This document shows, in pieces, positions 46,386 through 55,954 of a stretch of DNA of 64,000 nucleotides (positions are counted from its first letter, which is position 1; each line of letters starts with the position of its first letter). The position numbers and the translations under genes are program-made. Location: NCBI GenBank assembly GCA_025655555.1, contig JAHXIQ010000006.1, positions 62,001 through 126,000 on the forward strand, written 5' to 3'. Source of the stretch: Candidatus Thiodiazotropha sp. (ex Myrtea sp. 'scaly one' KF741663) (lineage in GTDB: Bacteria > Pseudomonadota > Gammaproteobacteria > Chromatiales > Chromatiaceae). Under the pieces are notes generated by a model. That model was given only the letters and a program-made list of their open reading frames with translations. It ran no database searches and was not told the origin of the DNA.

Positions 46386-47903
46386 TTACTCTCGGACCGC
46401 AGTCAGATAGTGGCGAACAAACCCTTTAAGCACATTCGAGGCATGCTGTTCATTCCTAATCACTTCCTTACTAATCATATAGACAGCAATATCAGGCTGC
46501 CCCCGCATCACACCTACCAGGTTGTTTATTTTAGCCTCGACGTTGCTATGAACATGCTGATTGTTTGTTCGATACCACAGCCAGACAAGCCTTTTTTTAT
46601 TCCTGGGGGATTGCAGGAGTGTCTCTTCAAGGGTGATTTCCCCTTCTCCCTCTATCTGGACGACTTTAGCAGATCTGGAAATACGTGACCATTTATCAAG
46701 ATCATACACCCGATGACTGACATTGACCGCTTCATACCCCTGATGCTGCCTTTGAAATTGTGTTGCAAAAAGATCAACTTCTTCAACACCTGAACGAAAC
46801 CTGCCCCGCAGCGTGCTATCTCCAAGTGTCCATAATGGTGCCCACTCCGCCAGTTTGTCTGAAAACTGGCGCCAGCCACCACCCATTTCGCCACTCGTAT
46901 CGATCCGATTCAGCTCACTTTCGGCATGTGCATGAGAAAAATAGGCCATTAAAGCAGGTCCCGAAGAGAATGCTGCGATCACAATGAGTACACTCATCAT
47001 GCGCTGATTCATTGAACCTGATTCTCTGGAACTGTCACTGACACGCCTTTCTTCGATTCGGCGCTGTTGCAGAAACTTCTCACCAAAAAAGAGGAAGATA
47101 AAGAAGAGCAAAGCAAATATGCCCCATCCGATACTATTGTGGTCCTGCACAAGGTCATGGTCCATGCCATAGAAATACCCAATGGTCACGACCACAAAAA
47201 TTCTTAGCATATTGGAAACAACGGCCAATATCGCGGCAGACAACACATATAAAGCCACTGTTCCAACATGCACCCTTGTCAGTTGCGTATGGATCAGAGC
47301 CAGTGTGATGCCGATTATCAGGAAGTTCAATCCACTACACGAATCCGCCACCTCGAACGTACCGTTGGGAATAATCAGTAAATATCCCTCTCTGGTAGAG
47401 GTTATCCCTGCCACATCCAACAGGAGGGATGATAAATGTGCCGATAGTGTTTGAAGATAAGGGGTAAACAGACTCCATACAGGCACAATGGTCAATAGAA
47501 TAAGCATGGGCACGATATATTTGCGCCCGGCATTGAGACCCAGCAAACTGAGCACAACCAAAACTGCCATTAGTATTAGAGATACCTGCTGGCCCGCTTC
47601 TACGAATACCAGACCAGCCGCCATCCAGACCAATGAAAAGCCGGCTAAAAAAAGAATAAAGAAAAAATTAACCTGAATGCTTATGCTCTCTTTTTCAGCA
47701 GACCATGCACGGTAAGCCAGAAACAAACAGACAAGCACCAGGAGTGGCGCATGCGATTGACCGGAACCCTCTTGGGAAAATACATCGTAAAAACTCAGAA
47801 GCGTGTCTGAGTAGACAATCAGAAGCAAAACAAGTGATACAGCCACAAGGAGCACATCCAGCGACTTCCCTGGGGATGCAACCAAGTGCTCACTTGAGTC
47901 CAT
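46386..47903 (-). CDS. xrtA: Exosortase A with fused EpsI domain
   Basis: A 505-residue protein. The N-terminal two thirds are an eight- or nine-helix exosortase; the C-terminal third (about 300-505) is a periplasmic EpsI domain. The putative catalytic residues are C189 (VADSCSGLNF), R234 (NMLRIFVVV) and a histidine at 249 or 255. Exosortases cut PEP-CTERM proteins at the membrane and release or attach them outside the cell, often in biofilm or floc formation. It overlaps the end of prsR by 14 bases. No PEP-CTERM protein is encoded in this window. Confidence 0.93.
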   Translation of the reverse strand: MDSSEHLVASPGKSLDVLLVAVSLVLLLIVYSDTLLSFYDVFSQEGSGQSHAPLLVLVCLFLAYRAWSAEKESISIQVNFFFILFLAGFSLVWMAAGLVFVEAGQQVSLILMAVLVVLSLLGLNAGRKYIVPMLILLTIVPVWSLFTPYLQTLSAHLSSLLLDVAGITSTREGYLLIIPNGTFEVADSCSGLNFLIIGITLALIHTQLTRVHVGTVALYVLSAAILAVVSNMLRIFVVVTIGYFYGMDHDLVQDHNSIGWGIFALLFFIFLFFGEKFLQQRRIEERRVSDSSRESGSMNQRMMSVLIVIAAFSSGPALMAYFSHAHAESELNRIDTSGEMGGGWRQFSDKLAEWAPLWTLGDSTLRGRFRSGVEEVDLFATQFQRQHQGYEAVNVSHRVYDLDKWSRISRSAKVVQIEGEGEITLEETLLQSPRNKKRLVWLWYRTNNQHVHSNVEAKINNLVGVMRGQPDIAVYMISKEVIRNEQHASNVLKGFVRHYLTAVRE

Positions 47904-49251
47904 ATTTATTCACCAAGTCATATAGCGTTGGCCTGCTGACGCCGAGGAGTTCGGCAGCACGGGAGACATTTCCGCCCACGTAATTCATGGCCCTGAGTAC
48001 CGCTGAAGCTTCGGCTTTTTCTCGGACTTCTCTGAGATTGAGCGGCATTGTATTCGTGCTTTCGGAATTTAATTGTAGCGCATCCAGTGTAACAACCTGC
48101 CCATCTGCCATGATCACGGCTCTTTTAATTCTGTTCTCCAGTTCTCTGACATTACCCGGCCAATTATACTCTTCGATAGAACGAAGCGCTTCATTGGTAA
48201 AGCCGGTCAGGCGCGATGATCCCAGGTCGTCATATTTCTTCAGGAATGACCAGGCTAAAAGCACGGTATCACCAACCCGCTCTCTCAATGGAGGGATATC
48301 GACGGTGATCTCGCTGATTCTATAAAAGAGATCCTCTCTGAACTCACCAAGCTTTATCTTTTCCTCCAAGTCCTGATTGGTGGCGCAGATGACCCTGACA
48401 TCGACGGGTATCTCATCTCTACCGCCGATTCGCTCAATCACACGTTCCTGCAGAAACCTCAGCAGCTTTGCCTGCAAGCCCATGGGCATATCTCCAATTT
48501 CATCAAGAAAAAGCGTACCCCCATTGGCTGTCTCTATTTTACCGATCGTCCTCTTCGAAGCCCCAGTAAAGGCACCTTTCTCATAACCATACAGCTCACT
48601 TTCCAGCAGGTTTTCCGGTATGGAAGCGCAGTTAATGGCAACAAATCGATCATCCCGCCGATCACTTAAACCATGAATTGCCCTCGCCAGGACTTCTTTA
48701 CCCGTGCCGCTCTCCCCTAGCAATAAGGCCGTAATATCAGTTGGACTGATCTTTTCGATCACGCGACAAACTTCCAGCATCTCCGGACTATTGGCGATCA
48801 CCCCATTGAGCGGAGAATTGTCCTGACTGGCATTCAGCGTAAGATTTTCTTCTTCCAAGGTGTGCAGATGAAATGCACGCTCGATAATAATCTTCAATAC
48901 ATCGGGATCAATCGGCTTCTGATAGAAGTCATAAGCGCCCATTTCGATGGCTTTGAGTGCATTCGTTCTATCATCGTTACCGGTTACGACAATGACTTTC
49001 GTTTGCGGCTGAAGGTTTAGGATCTCCTGTAGCGCGGTAAACCCCTCTGATGCATTTGTCGGATCAGGCGGCAACCCCAAATCAAGAGTAATAACCGGTG
49101 CATTGGTCTTTCTGAGGAGATTGATAGCTGTATTTCTGTCTCCGGCCACATGCACTTCATAGCCGTCAAAACTCCACTTAAGCTGACTCTGCAGACCAGG
49201 GTCATCTTCAACTACGATAAGTGGTTTCAATTCAGTTGTTGTCTTTGTCAC
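47890..49251 (-). CDS. prsR: PEP-CTERM system response regulator PrsR
   Basis: A 453-residue NtrC-type regulator. The receiver domain has D15-D16 and phospho-acceptor D57 (VITLDLGLPP). The AAA+ domain has GESGTGKE (179-186) and the sigma-54 contact loop GAFTGA (226-231), with LFLDEIGDMP. The C-terminal Fis-type helix-turn-helix (GGNVSRAAELLGVSRPTLYDLV) ends the protein. It should activate sigma-54 promoters of PEP-CTERM genes. It overlaps prsK by 4 bases and xrtA by 14. Confidence 0.95.
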   Translation of the reverse strand: MTKTTTELKPLIVVEDDPGLQSQLKWSFDGYEVHVAGDRNTAINLLRKTNAPVITLDLGLPPDPTNASEGFTALQEILNLQPQTKVIVVTGNDDRTNALKAIEMGAYDFYQKPIDPDVLKIIIERAFHLHTLEEENLTLNASQDNSPLNGVIANSPEMLEVCRVIEKISPTDITALLLGESGTGKEVLARAIHGLSDRRDDRFVAINCASIPENLLESELYGYEKGAFTGASKRTIGKIETANGGTLFLDEIGDMPMGLQAKLLRFLQERVIERIGGRDEIPVDVRVICATNQDLEEKIKLGEFREDLFYRISEITVDIPPLRERVGDTVLLAWSFLKKYDDLGSSRLTGFTNEALRSIEEYNWPGNVRELENRIKRAVIMADGQVVTLDALQLNSESTNTMPLNLREVREKAEASAVLRAMNYVGGNVSRAAELLGVSRPTLYDLVNKYGLK

Positions 49252-51371
49252 AGTACAGCCTCTGAGTCGGAGTTATTCTCACTTGTCATCTCAAGCGGGC
49301 CCCTTTCCAATGGAACCTTGATTGTAAACGTCGTTCCTACCTGACGTTGACTCCTCACAGACATACTGCCGTTAAGAGATTTAATATATTCACGTGTCTC
49401 GTACACCCCTATGCCCATACCTGCATTTCCTTTGGTTGTTTCGAACGGACGAAAAAGCCTGTTCTCGATAAAATCATCGTCCATACCTATGCCATCGTCA
49501 TCAATCTCTATAGTGGCAAAGCCGTCTTTTTCCTCGACTGTCACTTCGATTCGTCCTGCCTCCGACTGAGATGCTTCCTGGGAATTCTTTATCAGGTGGA
49601 CCATGATTGCTGTAAACCGATCCTTGTCCGCAACTATCTTCAGATAATTAGATTTGACCGTCAGATTTGGCTTCGGTTTATAGTGATAGAGTTCATTGAC
49701 TGCCTGCGCTACAGCCTCTTCAATATAAAATTCCTTACTGTTACCAATCTCAAATCTTCCTTTTCTCAGCTGGGCAAGCAATTTACTCATCTTGTTGACA
49801 GCATTACCGATAGTGTTCACAGCATCATCCATAAACTCAGGATTGTGCTTATGTCTCTCGGCGTTCTTCACCACCAGCTCCAGTTGCGCAATCAAGTTTT
49901 TCAGGTCATGTACCACAAATGCCGACAATCGATTGAACGCCTCAAACTGATTGGCTTCGAGCAAAGCTCGTGTTGTCTGCATAAGCGTCAGATAGCTACC
50001 TGCCTGCTGCGCTGCAGTCTTCAACAGATCTCTATCTTCCCAGTTAATGGTTCTTGGCGACCTGGGGCGATTCAGAACAATGAATCCCAACAGATTAGAG
50101 TGAAAGTTGATGGGAAGAAGCAACCAGGCATCTTTGAGTGAGAGAATGGATTCAGGTATATCCAAATTATCATAGAGCCCCGGAGACCTTGTGTATTCAA
50201 ACAGATCGATAATCCAGTCCCTCTCTCTCATAAACTCTATGATTGAACTATTCTCGGTCAACACCTCTTTCGTCGGTAAAGATTGCCACTGCGATGTAGT
50301 GCGGTAGAGTGATGCATCGTCTCTCAACCATAGACTGCCACCGCCGGAATCCACAATATCAGCAATCGCTTTGACGACTCGCTCGCGCAAACGTTCATCC
50401 AACTCCCCAGCAGAAAGGGTATCAATAAAACGTAACCACTCATCCCTGTAGTCATATTTGTAGTTAAAAAAGTGCTTACTGAGAAATACCTTGAGGCGTG
50501 AGCGCAGGTGAACAGAAAACAGCAGCGCGATCAGGATGGCTATTGCCAAAAAGAAAAAGATGACCTGAGCGGCCTTACCCCAGGTTCCGCCATAGAATTT
50601 GATGTAATAACCCACTGCCGACATCACCAGCAGATAGATAGCTGCGGCGGACAGCACCGTTGCGTGGAAGATGACTCTTCGTGAGACAAAGACCCGTACA
50701 GACCAGCTCGGATTTCTAGCTGCTGCAATGGCAGCCATGGGAACCGCAAAGGCAGAGACAAAGCCACGCGCCAGCCAGAAGTCTCTATCAATCTCCTTAT
50801 ATAACAGACCATCCGCATAGAGAAAGAAATCGTAGGAAAACAAGAGCCCAATGCCGAAATAGAGGTATTTAACCGCCCATCTGGATTCAGGCCGGGTATT
50901 TCTGAAAAGCTGCTCAATCAAAGTCAGACCGGCAACTGCAAAGCCTAAATGACCGGCAAGCTGCAGGCTGGCCATGCCGCTCCATCCCCAGATTGCTGGA
51001 AAAAACAACGAAAGCAGTTCCAGAACTATCAAGCCAGCCGAAACAAGTACGATTGTACCTGGGGCATAGATCAAAAACCCGCTGTCTTGTCCGCCCGCTT
51101 CCTTTAGCGTTTTCAATAATTTATAGAGAAAGGTAAACCAAACGACATTTTTGACGATTTCAAGAATCTGGTAGATCGACATCGTCAAGGTGGAATATTT
51201 CACTTCGAGCGCTACTGCAGACAGCGCCCAACATCCTGAAACCACGGATGCCACCAGAAGATAAGTCCCCTCGACTCTTCCCCGCCAGGTTGTCAGGAGA
51301 AGCGTGCTAAAGAGCAGAAACAGGAACGCGGCGAAACTGTAGCCGATGATGCCTATATGCAAAAGGTCCAA
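49248..51371 (-). CDS. prsK: PEP-CTERM system histidine kinase PrsK
   Basis: A 707-residue membrane kinase. Eight or so N-terminal helices (about 1-290) lead to a GAF-like domain (about 310-470), then a dimerisation helix with FVVHDLKNLIAQLELVV carrying the phospho-histidine, and an ATPase domain with HLIKNSQEAS, DDDGIGMDDDF and RPFETTKGNAGMGIGVY. It should phosphorylate PrsR. It heads the five-gene operon and is divergent from the type II secretion genes. Confidence 0.95.
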   Translation of the reverse strand: MDLLHIGIIGYSFAAFLFLLFSTLLLTTWRGRVEGTYLLVASVVSGCWALSAVALEVKYSTLTMSIYQILEIVKNVVWFTFLYKLLKTLKEAGGQDSGFLIYAPGTIVLVSAGLIVLELLSLFFPAIWGWSGMASLQLAGHLGFAVAGLTLIEQLFRNTRPESRWAVKYLYFGIGLLFSYDFFLYADGLLYKEIDRDFWLARGFVSAFAVPMAAIAAARNPSWSVRVFVSRRVIFHATVLSAAAIYLLVMSAVGYYIKFYGGTWGKAAQVIFFFLAIAILIALLFSVHLRSRLKVFLSKHFFNYKYDYRDEWLRFIDTLSAGELDERLRERVVKAIADIVDSGGGSLWLRDDASLYRTTSQWQSLPTKEVLTENSSIIEFMRERDWIIDLFEYTRSPGLYDNLDIPESILSLKDAWLLLPINFHSNLLGFIVLNRPRSPRTINWEDRDLLKTAAQQAGSYLTLMQTTRALLEANQFEAFNRLSAFVVHDLKNLIAQLELVVKNAERHKHNPEFMDDAVNTIGNAVNKMSKLLAQLRKGRFEIGNSKEFYIEEAVAQAVNELYHYKPKPNLTVKSNYLKIVADKDRFTAIMVHLIKNSQEASQSEAGRIEVTVEEKDGFATIEIDDDGIGMDDDFIENRLFRPFETTKGNAGMGIGVYETREYIKSLNGSMSVRSQRQVGTTFTIKVPLERGPLEMTSENNSDSEAVL

Positions 51372-51674
51372 CCTCTATTTGACCAGTGGCGGAAGCGCCA
51401 CCCCTGGTGTAATACATCGTCAAATCCTGATGTGTCTTGAGAGATACCCATAAAACGGAAGATTGGTCACAGACGACGTGATATTTTATTGTATGATAAT
51501 CAGGAAGTTAAAAGTGAGCTTCTTCTGATTCTCACTCAACCATAAACGGTATATTATAGGTAAAGGTGTCTGGAATCACCCACTTCAAGAATCCTAGATT
51601 CCAACACCATTTCCCCAGATAATACCCCTTTCCCAATATTGACAACATGGATACATGTCACACTAGGTTTTAAT
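51372..51674. promoter_or_regulatory. prsK-gspG divergent control region
   Basis: This 303-base gap should hold the promoters of both the XrtA operon and the gsp operon. GGTGTCTGGAATC (51565-51577) and GATTCCAACACC (51597-51608) form an imperfect inverted repeat with a 19-base spacer that itself contains AGAATC. ACATG-GATA-CATGT lies near 51647-51660, just after a TTGACA (51640-51645). TATTAT near 51552 could be a -10. No clear sigma-54 GG/GC element was found on either strand. No gene is seen. Confidence 0.45.
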
Positions 51675-52166
51675 ATGCGACTCAACAACCCAAAATCTGC
51701 CACCAAACAACCGAAACACCAAAAAACACCTGTCAATCAAACCGTTACAAGGCGAAAAAACAGTGGTTTTACACTGATTGAGGTGATGGTTGTGGTGGTC
51801 ATCCTGAGCATACTGGCAGCCATCGTGGTGCCCAAGATCATGGACAGACCCGAACAGGCTCGCCAGACCAAGGCAAAAAGCGATATCCGGGCGCTGGAAG
51901 CCGCGCTGAATCTCTACCGTCTGGACAACATGCTCTACCCCACCACCGACCAGGGACTGGAGGCACTCGTCTCACCCCCTTCAGGCGCGCCTGAAGCGAA
52001 AAACTGGAAGGAAGGGGGTTATCTGGACCGTCTGCCTGCTGACCCCTGGGGGAATGCCTATCTCTACCTCAGCCCTGGTTCCCACGGCACTATCGACATT
52101 TACAGTGCCGGCCTGGATTCCCAGTCAGGCGATGACGATATCGGCAACTGGAATCTGGAGGAGTAG
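51675..52166 (+). CDS. gspG: Type II secretion major pseudopilin GspG
   Basis: A 163-residue class III prepilin-like protein. The prepilin peptidase site is SG|FTLIEVMVVVVILSILAA with Glu5 present, preceded by an unusually long basic leader of about 29 residues. The C-terminal part (YPTTDQGLEALV, GGYLDRLPADPWGNAYLYLSPG, SAGLDSQSGDDDIGNW) is the calcium-binding GspG domain. It is the main subunit of the pseudopilus. It is first of the gsp operon and its ATG 51675 is chosen since upstream TTG/ATG codons lack a ribosome-binding site. Confidence 0.96.
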   Translation: MRLNNPKSATKQPKHQKTPVNQTVTRRKNSGFTLIEVMVVVVILSILAAIVVPKIMDRPEQARQTKAKSDIRALEAALNLYRLDNMLYPTTDQGLEALVSPPSGAPEAKNWKEGGYLDRLPADPWGNAYLYLSPGSHGTIDIYSAGLDSQSGDDDIGNWNLEE

Positions 52167-52176
52167 CGAACATCTG

Positions 52177-52701
52177 ATGGCTAAAACCACCACACGTTCA
52201 ATACAAAACACTGGGGGCTTCACCCTCATTGAACTGATGGTGGTCATTGTCATTATCGGCATCGTGATCAATTTTGCCGTTGTCTCCTTTGGTAGCAACT
52301 CCCCAGCCGATCGCCTCAATAAAGAATCAACCCGCCTGATGAGTCTGATTCAAATCGCTGGGGAGGAGGCTCTGCTCAGATCTTCATTCATCGGGGTCGA
52401 TATCCTGCGGGACAGTTACGGCTTTTTACGTCTTGAGGAAGGTGAATGGCAACCGGTAGATGACGACCTGTTCAGAGACCGCAGCCTGCCCGACGACATG
52501 CTTTTAACCATCATCACATCACAGCCACAGGAAAATAGTGATGATGAGGATGAGAAGCGAACCCCGGAAATCATCCTGCTGAATAGTGGTGAGATGACGC
52601 CCTTTGATATCAAAATCACCTCAATCAACATAGACGACTACTACCGGCTGAGTGGGAATGAAGTGGGTGATTTAACACTGAACCGGGTTTCGCCCTATTG
52701 A
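52177..52701 (+). CDS. gspH: Type II secretion minor pseudopilin GspH
   Basis: A 174-residue pseudopilin with leader MAKTTTRSIQNTGG|FTLIELMVVIVIIGIVINFA. The globular part has SLIQIAGEEALLRSSFIGVDI and ends with a typical beta-rich GspH domain. It is a minor subunit near the pseudopilus tip. It starts 10 bases after gspG and 7 bases before gspI. Confidence 0.93.
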   Translation: MAKTTTRSIQNTGGFTLIELMVVIVIIGIVINFAVVSFGSNSPADRLNKESTRLMSLIQIAGEEALLRSSFIGVDILRDSYGFLRLEEGEWQPVDDDLFRDRSLPDDMLLTIITSQPQENSDDEDEKRTPEIILLNSGEMTPFDIKITSINIDDYYRLSGNEVGDLTLNRVSPY

Positions 52702-52708
52702 AGCGCCC

Positions 52709-53089
52709 ATGTACTCGAACCCCTCCCGAAACCGAGGATTCACCCTCTTCGAAATCCTAATAGCGCTGGCGATTCTGGCCATCGCGCTGGGCGCCATTAT
52801 CTCTTTGGCATCCAACCAGACGCTGAATACCGCACATCTGCGGGACAAGACTTTTGCCCACTGGCTGGCCTTGAACAAAATTGCTGAACTACAGCTCACT
52901 GGCGAATGGCCCGCCAAGGGCAAAAAGCAGGGTGATGAGGAGATGGGCCTGCATGAATGGCATTGGGTGAGAACCGTCACCGACACCCCGGATGACCGGG
53001 TGCGACAGGTCGAGATCGCCATCTTTCGAGTCAAATCGGATCAAAGCCCCGTCACCACACTGGTCAGTTTCCTCTCCCAGCCGATATGA
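52709..53089 (+). CDS. gspI: Type II secretion minor pseudopilin GspI
   Basis: A 126-residue pseudopilin: MYSNPSRNRG|FTLFEILIALAILAIALGA, with Glu5 present, then the short GspI globular domain (NTAHLRDKTFAHWLALNKIAE, HEWHWVRTVTDTPD). With GspJ and GspK it builds the tip complex. Its stop overlaps the gspJ start by 4 bases. Confidence 0.94.
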   Translation: MYSNPSRNRGFTLFEILIALAILAIALGAIISLASNQTLNTAHLRDKTFAHWLALNKIAELQLTGEWPAKGKKQGDEEMGLHEWHWVRTVTDTPDDRVRQVEIAIFRVKSDQSPVTTLVSFLSQPI

Positions 53090-53739
53090 AGAGCCATCTA
53101 ACTCATAACAGGCGAAAAGCATGCGGATTCACGTTGCTGGAACTGATGATCGCAATCATCATCTTCGCTATTATTGCAACCTTCGTCTATGCAGGTCTCG
53201 ACGTTGTGCTCGATACCAAACACCAGACTGACGAGCATCTTGATCGACTCTCCAAGCTGCAACTGGGATTGCATCTGCTGCAACGGGATATTGAACAATC
53301 CGTCAACCGCCCCATCCGGAACGAATATGGAGATTCACAACCCGCCCTGCAGAGTGGCGGCCTGTCCGATCTGCTGCTGGAACTGACACGGGGCGGCTAT
53401 GCCAACCCGATGAAGCTGACACGCAGCCATCTCCAGCGTGTGGCTTATCAGTTGGAAGATGAAGCACTCTACCGCATCACCTGGCCGACTCTCGATCGTG
53501 CCCAGGACAGCAAACCCCGTCGCCAGAAACTTTTCGATCAGATCAAAGGCATCGAACTTATCTATTACGACCAGGCGATGAAGAAACAAACCACATGGCC
53601 GGTACAAAACACCGGTAACCAAAGTACTCAGACACCTGCCCTGCCTAAGGCGATTGAGGTGATCATTGAACTGGATAAATGGGGCAAGCTGCGCCGACTG
53701 TTTCGTGTAGCCCAGACGATGCAAGCTCAACCGAGTTGA
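53086..53739 (+). CDS. gspJ: Type II secretion minor pseudopilin GspJ
   Basis: A 217-residue pseudopilin. The processing site is CG|FTLLELMIAIIIFAIIATF with Glu5. The globular domain includes LQLGLHLLQRDIEQSVNRPIR and LYRITWPTLDRAQDSKP, matching GspJ. Tip-complex component. It overlaps gspI by 4 bases and precedes gspK by 5 bases. Confidence 0.94.
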   Translation: MKSHLTHNRRKACGFTLLELMIAIIIFAIIATFVYAGLDVVLDTKHQTDEHLDRLSKLQLGLHLLQRDIEQSVNRPIRNEYGDSQPALQSGGLSDLLLELTRGGYANPMKLTRSHLQRVAYQLEDEALYRITWPTLDRAQDSKPRRQKLFDQIKGIELIYYDQAMKKQTTWPVQNTGNQSTQTPALPKAIEVIIELDKWGKLRRLFRVAQTMQAQPS

Positions 53740-53744
53740 TCCCC

Positions 53745-54734
53745 ATGCAGCGTCAACCGGTCAAATACAGTAAAAAACAACGGGGCGTCGCTCTGATCAC
53801 CGCGCTCGCCATTGTCTCCTTGGCCTCCCTGGCCGCTGTTGCCATGGCCCATAACATGCAACTGAATATCCGCCGCACCACCAATATTCTGACCACTGAC
53901 CAGGGGTTTCTCTACACCCTGGGCAGTGAGGCCTGGTCACGCGGCATGCTGATTCGCGACCTGCAGGACAATGAGCAAAAAAGCTATGACGGATTGGATG
54001 AGGATTGGGCACAAGAGCTGCCCCCAACGCCCGTAGAGGGCGGTGAAGTACAGGCCCTGACCACCGACCTGCAGGCCCGTTTCAATCTCAACAACCTCTA
54101 TCTGCAAAATGAAAGCACTGCGGAGGAAAAACAGGAGTTTGCCCTACAGCTTGCCCTGTTCAAGCGCCTGCTGGACCTACTCGAACTCGATGAGTCCATC
54201 GCCCAGGCTACGGCGGACTGGCTGGATCAGGACATCAACCTGCAATTTCCCGATGGCGCTGAGGACAATGAGTACCTCAACACTGAACAGCCATACCGCA
54301 CAGGTAACAGTCCTATGGGCAATCCATCGGAGATACGTTTGGTAAAGGGCGTATCGGCTGAAGCCTATGAAACACTGGCACCCTACATCACCGCCCTGCC
54401 GGAGAACACACCCATCAATATCAATACGGCCAGCCCGCAAGTACTGCAGGCACTGGTGAACACGCTGGATGAACAGACCGCAGAACAACTGATAGATGAG
54501 CGGGAAGAGAACCCGTTCAAAAACAAAAAAAGTTTTGTCGACAGACTGAAAGACCTTTTGGATGAAAATAAAGTAAAATCTCAAGATATCGATCCACTCA
54601 TCTCTGTAACAAGCCGCTTTTATCAGCTGGAGACGACGGTAAGAATGGAATTTATCAGCCAACAGTTACACAGCCTGCTCTATAAGGGCGATAAAGACGT
54701 TGTCACGCTCTCCAGATCCATCGGAGCCTTCTGA
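53745..54734 (+). CDS. gspK: Type II secretion minor pseudopilin GspK
   Basis: A 329-residue pseudopilin, the largest. The start ATG 53745 gives MQRQPVKYSKKQRG|VALITALAIVSLASLAAVA; Glu5 is absent, as usual for GspK. The large alpha domain shows AQATADWLDQDINLQFPDGAEDNEY and the helix-hairpin-like NINTASPQVLQALVNTLDEQ typical of the family. It caps the pseudopilus. Its last base overlaps the gspL start. Confidence 0.95.
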   Translation: MQRQPVKYSKKQRGVALITALAIVSLASLAAVAMAHNMQLNIRRTTNILTTDQGFLYTLGSEAWSRGMLIRDLQDNEQKSYDGLDEDWAQELPPTPVEGGEVQALTTDLQARFNLNNLYLQNESTAEEKQEFALQLALFKRLLDLLELDESIAQATADWLDQDINLQFPDGAEDNEYLNTEQPYRTGNSPMGNPSEIRLVKGVSAEAYETLAPYITALPENTPININTASPQVLQALVNTLDEQTAEQLIDEREENPFKNKKSFVDRLKDLLDENKVKSQDIDPLISVTSRFYQLETTVRMEFISQQLHSLLYKGDKDVVTLSRSIGAF

Positions 54735-55954
54735 TGGCTGAGACGCTGATCATTTATTCCTCCGGCTTGGCGGGTCAAGCAGTTACCTGGCAAATACAGG
54801 GGGGCCTTCAAGCCCTATCCGGTGAAGGTGACTTAGCGGCCGCTGCCGAACTGGCCAGAGGCAGGCGCACACTGCTGCTGATCCCTGCCAGCGAAGTCTT
54901 GATCACAAAGGTTCAGTTACCCACCAAAAACCGACAGCGGCTGATGCAGGCCATTCCTTTTGCCCTGGAAACCGAACTCACCCAAGATGTTGAGCATGTT
55001 CATTTCGCAATCGGTGCCACGGATAGCGATAACATCACCCCCGTTATTGTGATCAATCGAAGTCGGCTGGATACCTGGCTATCACGTTTGGAATCGGCTG
55101 GTATTGAACCTCTGGGTATCTATATCGATCTTCTCTGCTTGCCGCTGAGTCAGCAACACTGGAGTCTCTATCACGATGACGCCACCCTGCTGGTACGCAC
55201 CGGTCCCTTTGAGGGTTTCAGTGTTGGCCCGGCCAGTGGCGTGGATTTGATTCAATTCGCTTTGCAGCAGTCAGAGACACCACCGGAGACCCTGGATGTC
55301 CACCAGTTGGAGGGGGCACAATCGCTGTCCGGCCTAGAGACTGTAGAAGCTGAGACCCATATCATCCCACTCGAGAACCAAGTCCAGCTAACTGAACTAA
55401 TGGCTGGCAATCTGAAGGAAAAACAGCAGATCAACCTGCTACAGGGTAACTATCAAAGGGTCGACAAACTCACACTCCAGTGGAAACGATGGCTCCCCGC
55501 TGCAATCCTGGCTGGTATTGCCCTCTTACTGACACTTGTTATGAATGTCACCAACTACTACAGCTACAAACAACAGAGTACCGAACTCGATACCCGCATC
55601 CGGCAGGTGTTTCAACAAGCATTCCCTAATATCAAGCGGGTTGTCGATCCCAAAGTACAGATGGAACAACAATTAAAGGCGATGCGTAGCGGCCAACGTG
55701 GCGGCGCCGCACAGTTTGCCAGCCTCTTCATTCCGGCCGCTTCCGTAATCCAGAGCAGTCCCAACACGCAACTGGAGAGCGTCAGTTTTCGTGACGGCCA
55801 ATTGGATCTCCAGCTGACTATCAAAGAGTTGCAGGCGCTTGAAAACCTGAAAAAGACCATTGAACAGAAGGCGCTCTCGGTCGAGATACGGGCCGCCAAT
55901 GCCTCAGGCAACCAAGTGACCTCCCACCTACGCATCAGCGGAGACGGAAAATGA
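54734..55954 (+). CDS. gspL: Type II secretion assembly platform protein GspL
   Basis: A 406-residue bitopic protein: a cytoplasmic actin-like domain (about 1-250; LLLIPASEVLITKVQLPTKN, LMQAIPFALETELTQDVE) that holds GspE, one membrane helix (LPAAILAGIALLLTLVMNV, about 252-270), and a periplasmic ferredoxin-like domain (about 300-406). It links the ATPase to the platform. The ATG overlaps the gspK stop by one base, and its stop overlaps the gspM start by 4 bases. Confidence 0.95.
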   Translation: MAETLIIYSSGLAGQAVTWQIQGGLQALSGEGDLAAAAELARGRRTLLLIPASEVLITKVQLPTKNRQRLMQAIPFALETELTQDVEHVHFAIGATDSDNITPVIVINRSRLDTWLSRLESAGIEPLGIYIDLLCLPLSQQHWSLYHDDATLLVRTGPFEGFSVGPASGVDLIQFALQQSETPPETLDVHQLEGAQSLSGLETVEAETHIIPLENQVQLTELMAGNLKEKQQINLLQGNYQRVDKLTLQWKRWLPAAILAGIALLLTLVMNVTNYYSYKQQSTELDTRIRQVFQQAFPNIKRVVDPKVQMEQQLKAMRSGQRGGAAQFASLFIPAASVIQSSPNTQLESVSFRDGQLDLQLTIKELQALENLKKTIEQKALSVEIRAANASGNQVTSHLRISGDGK

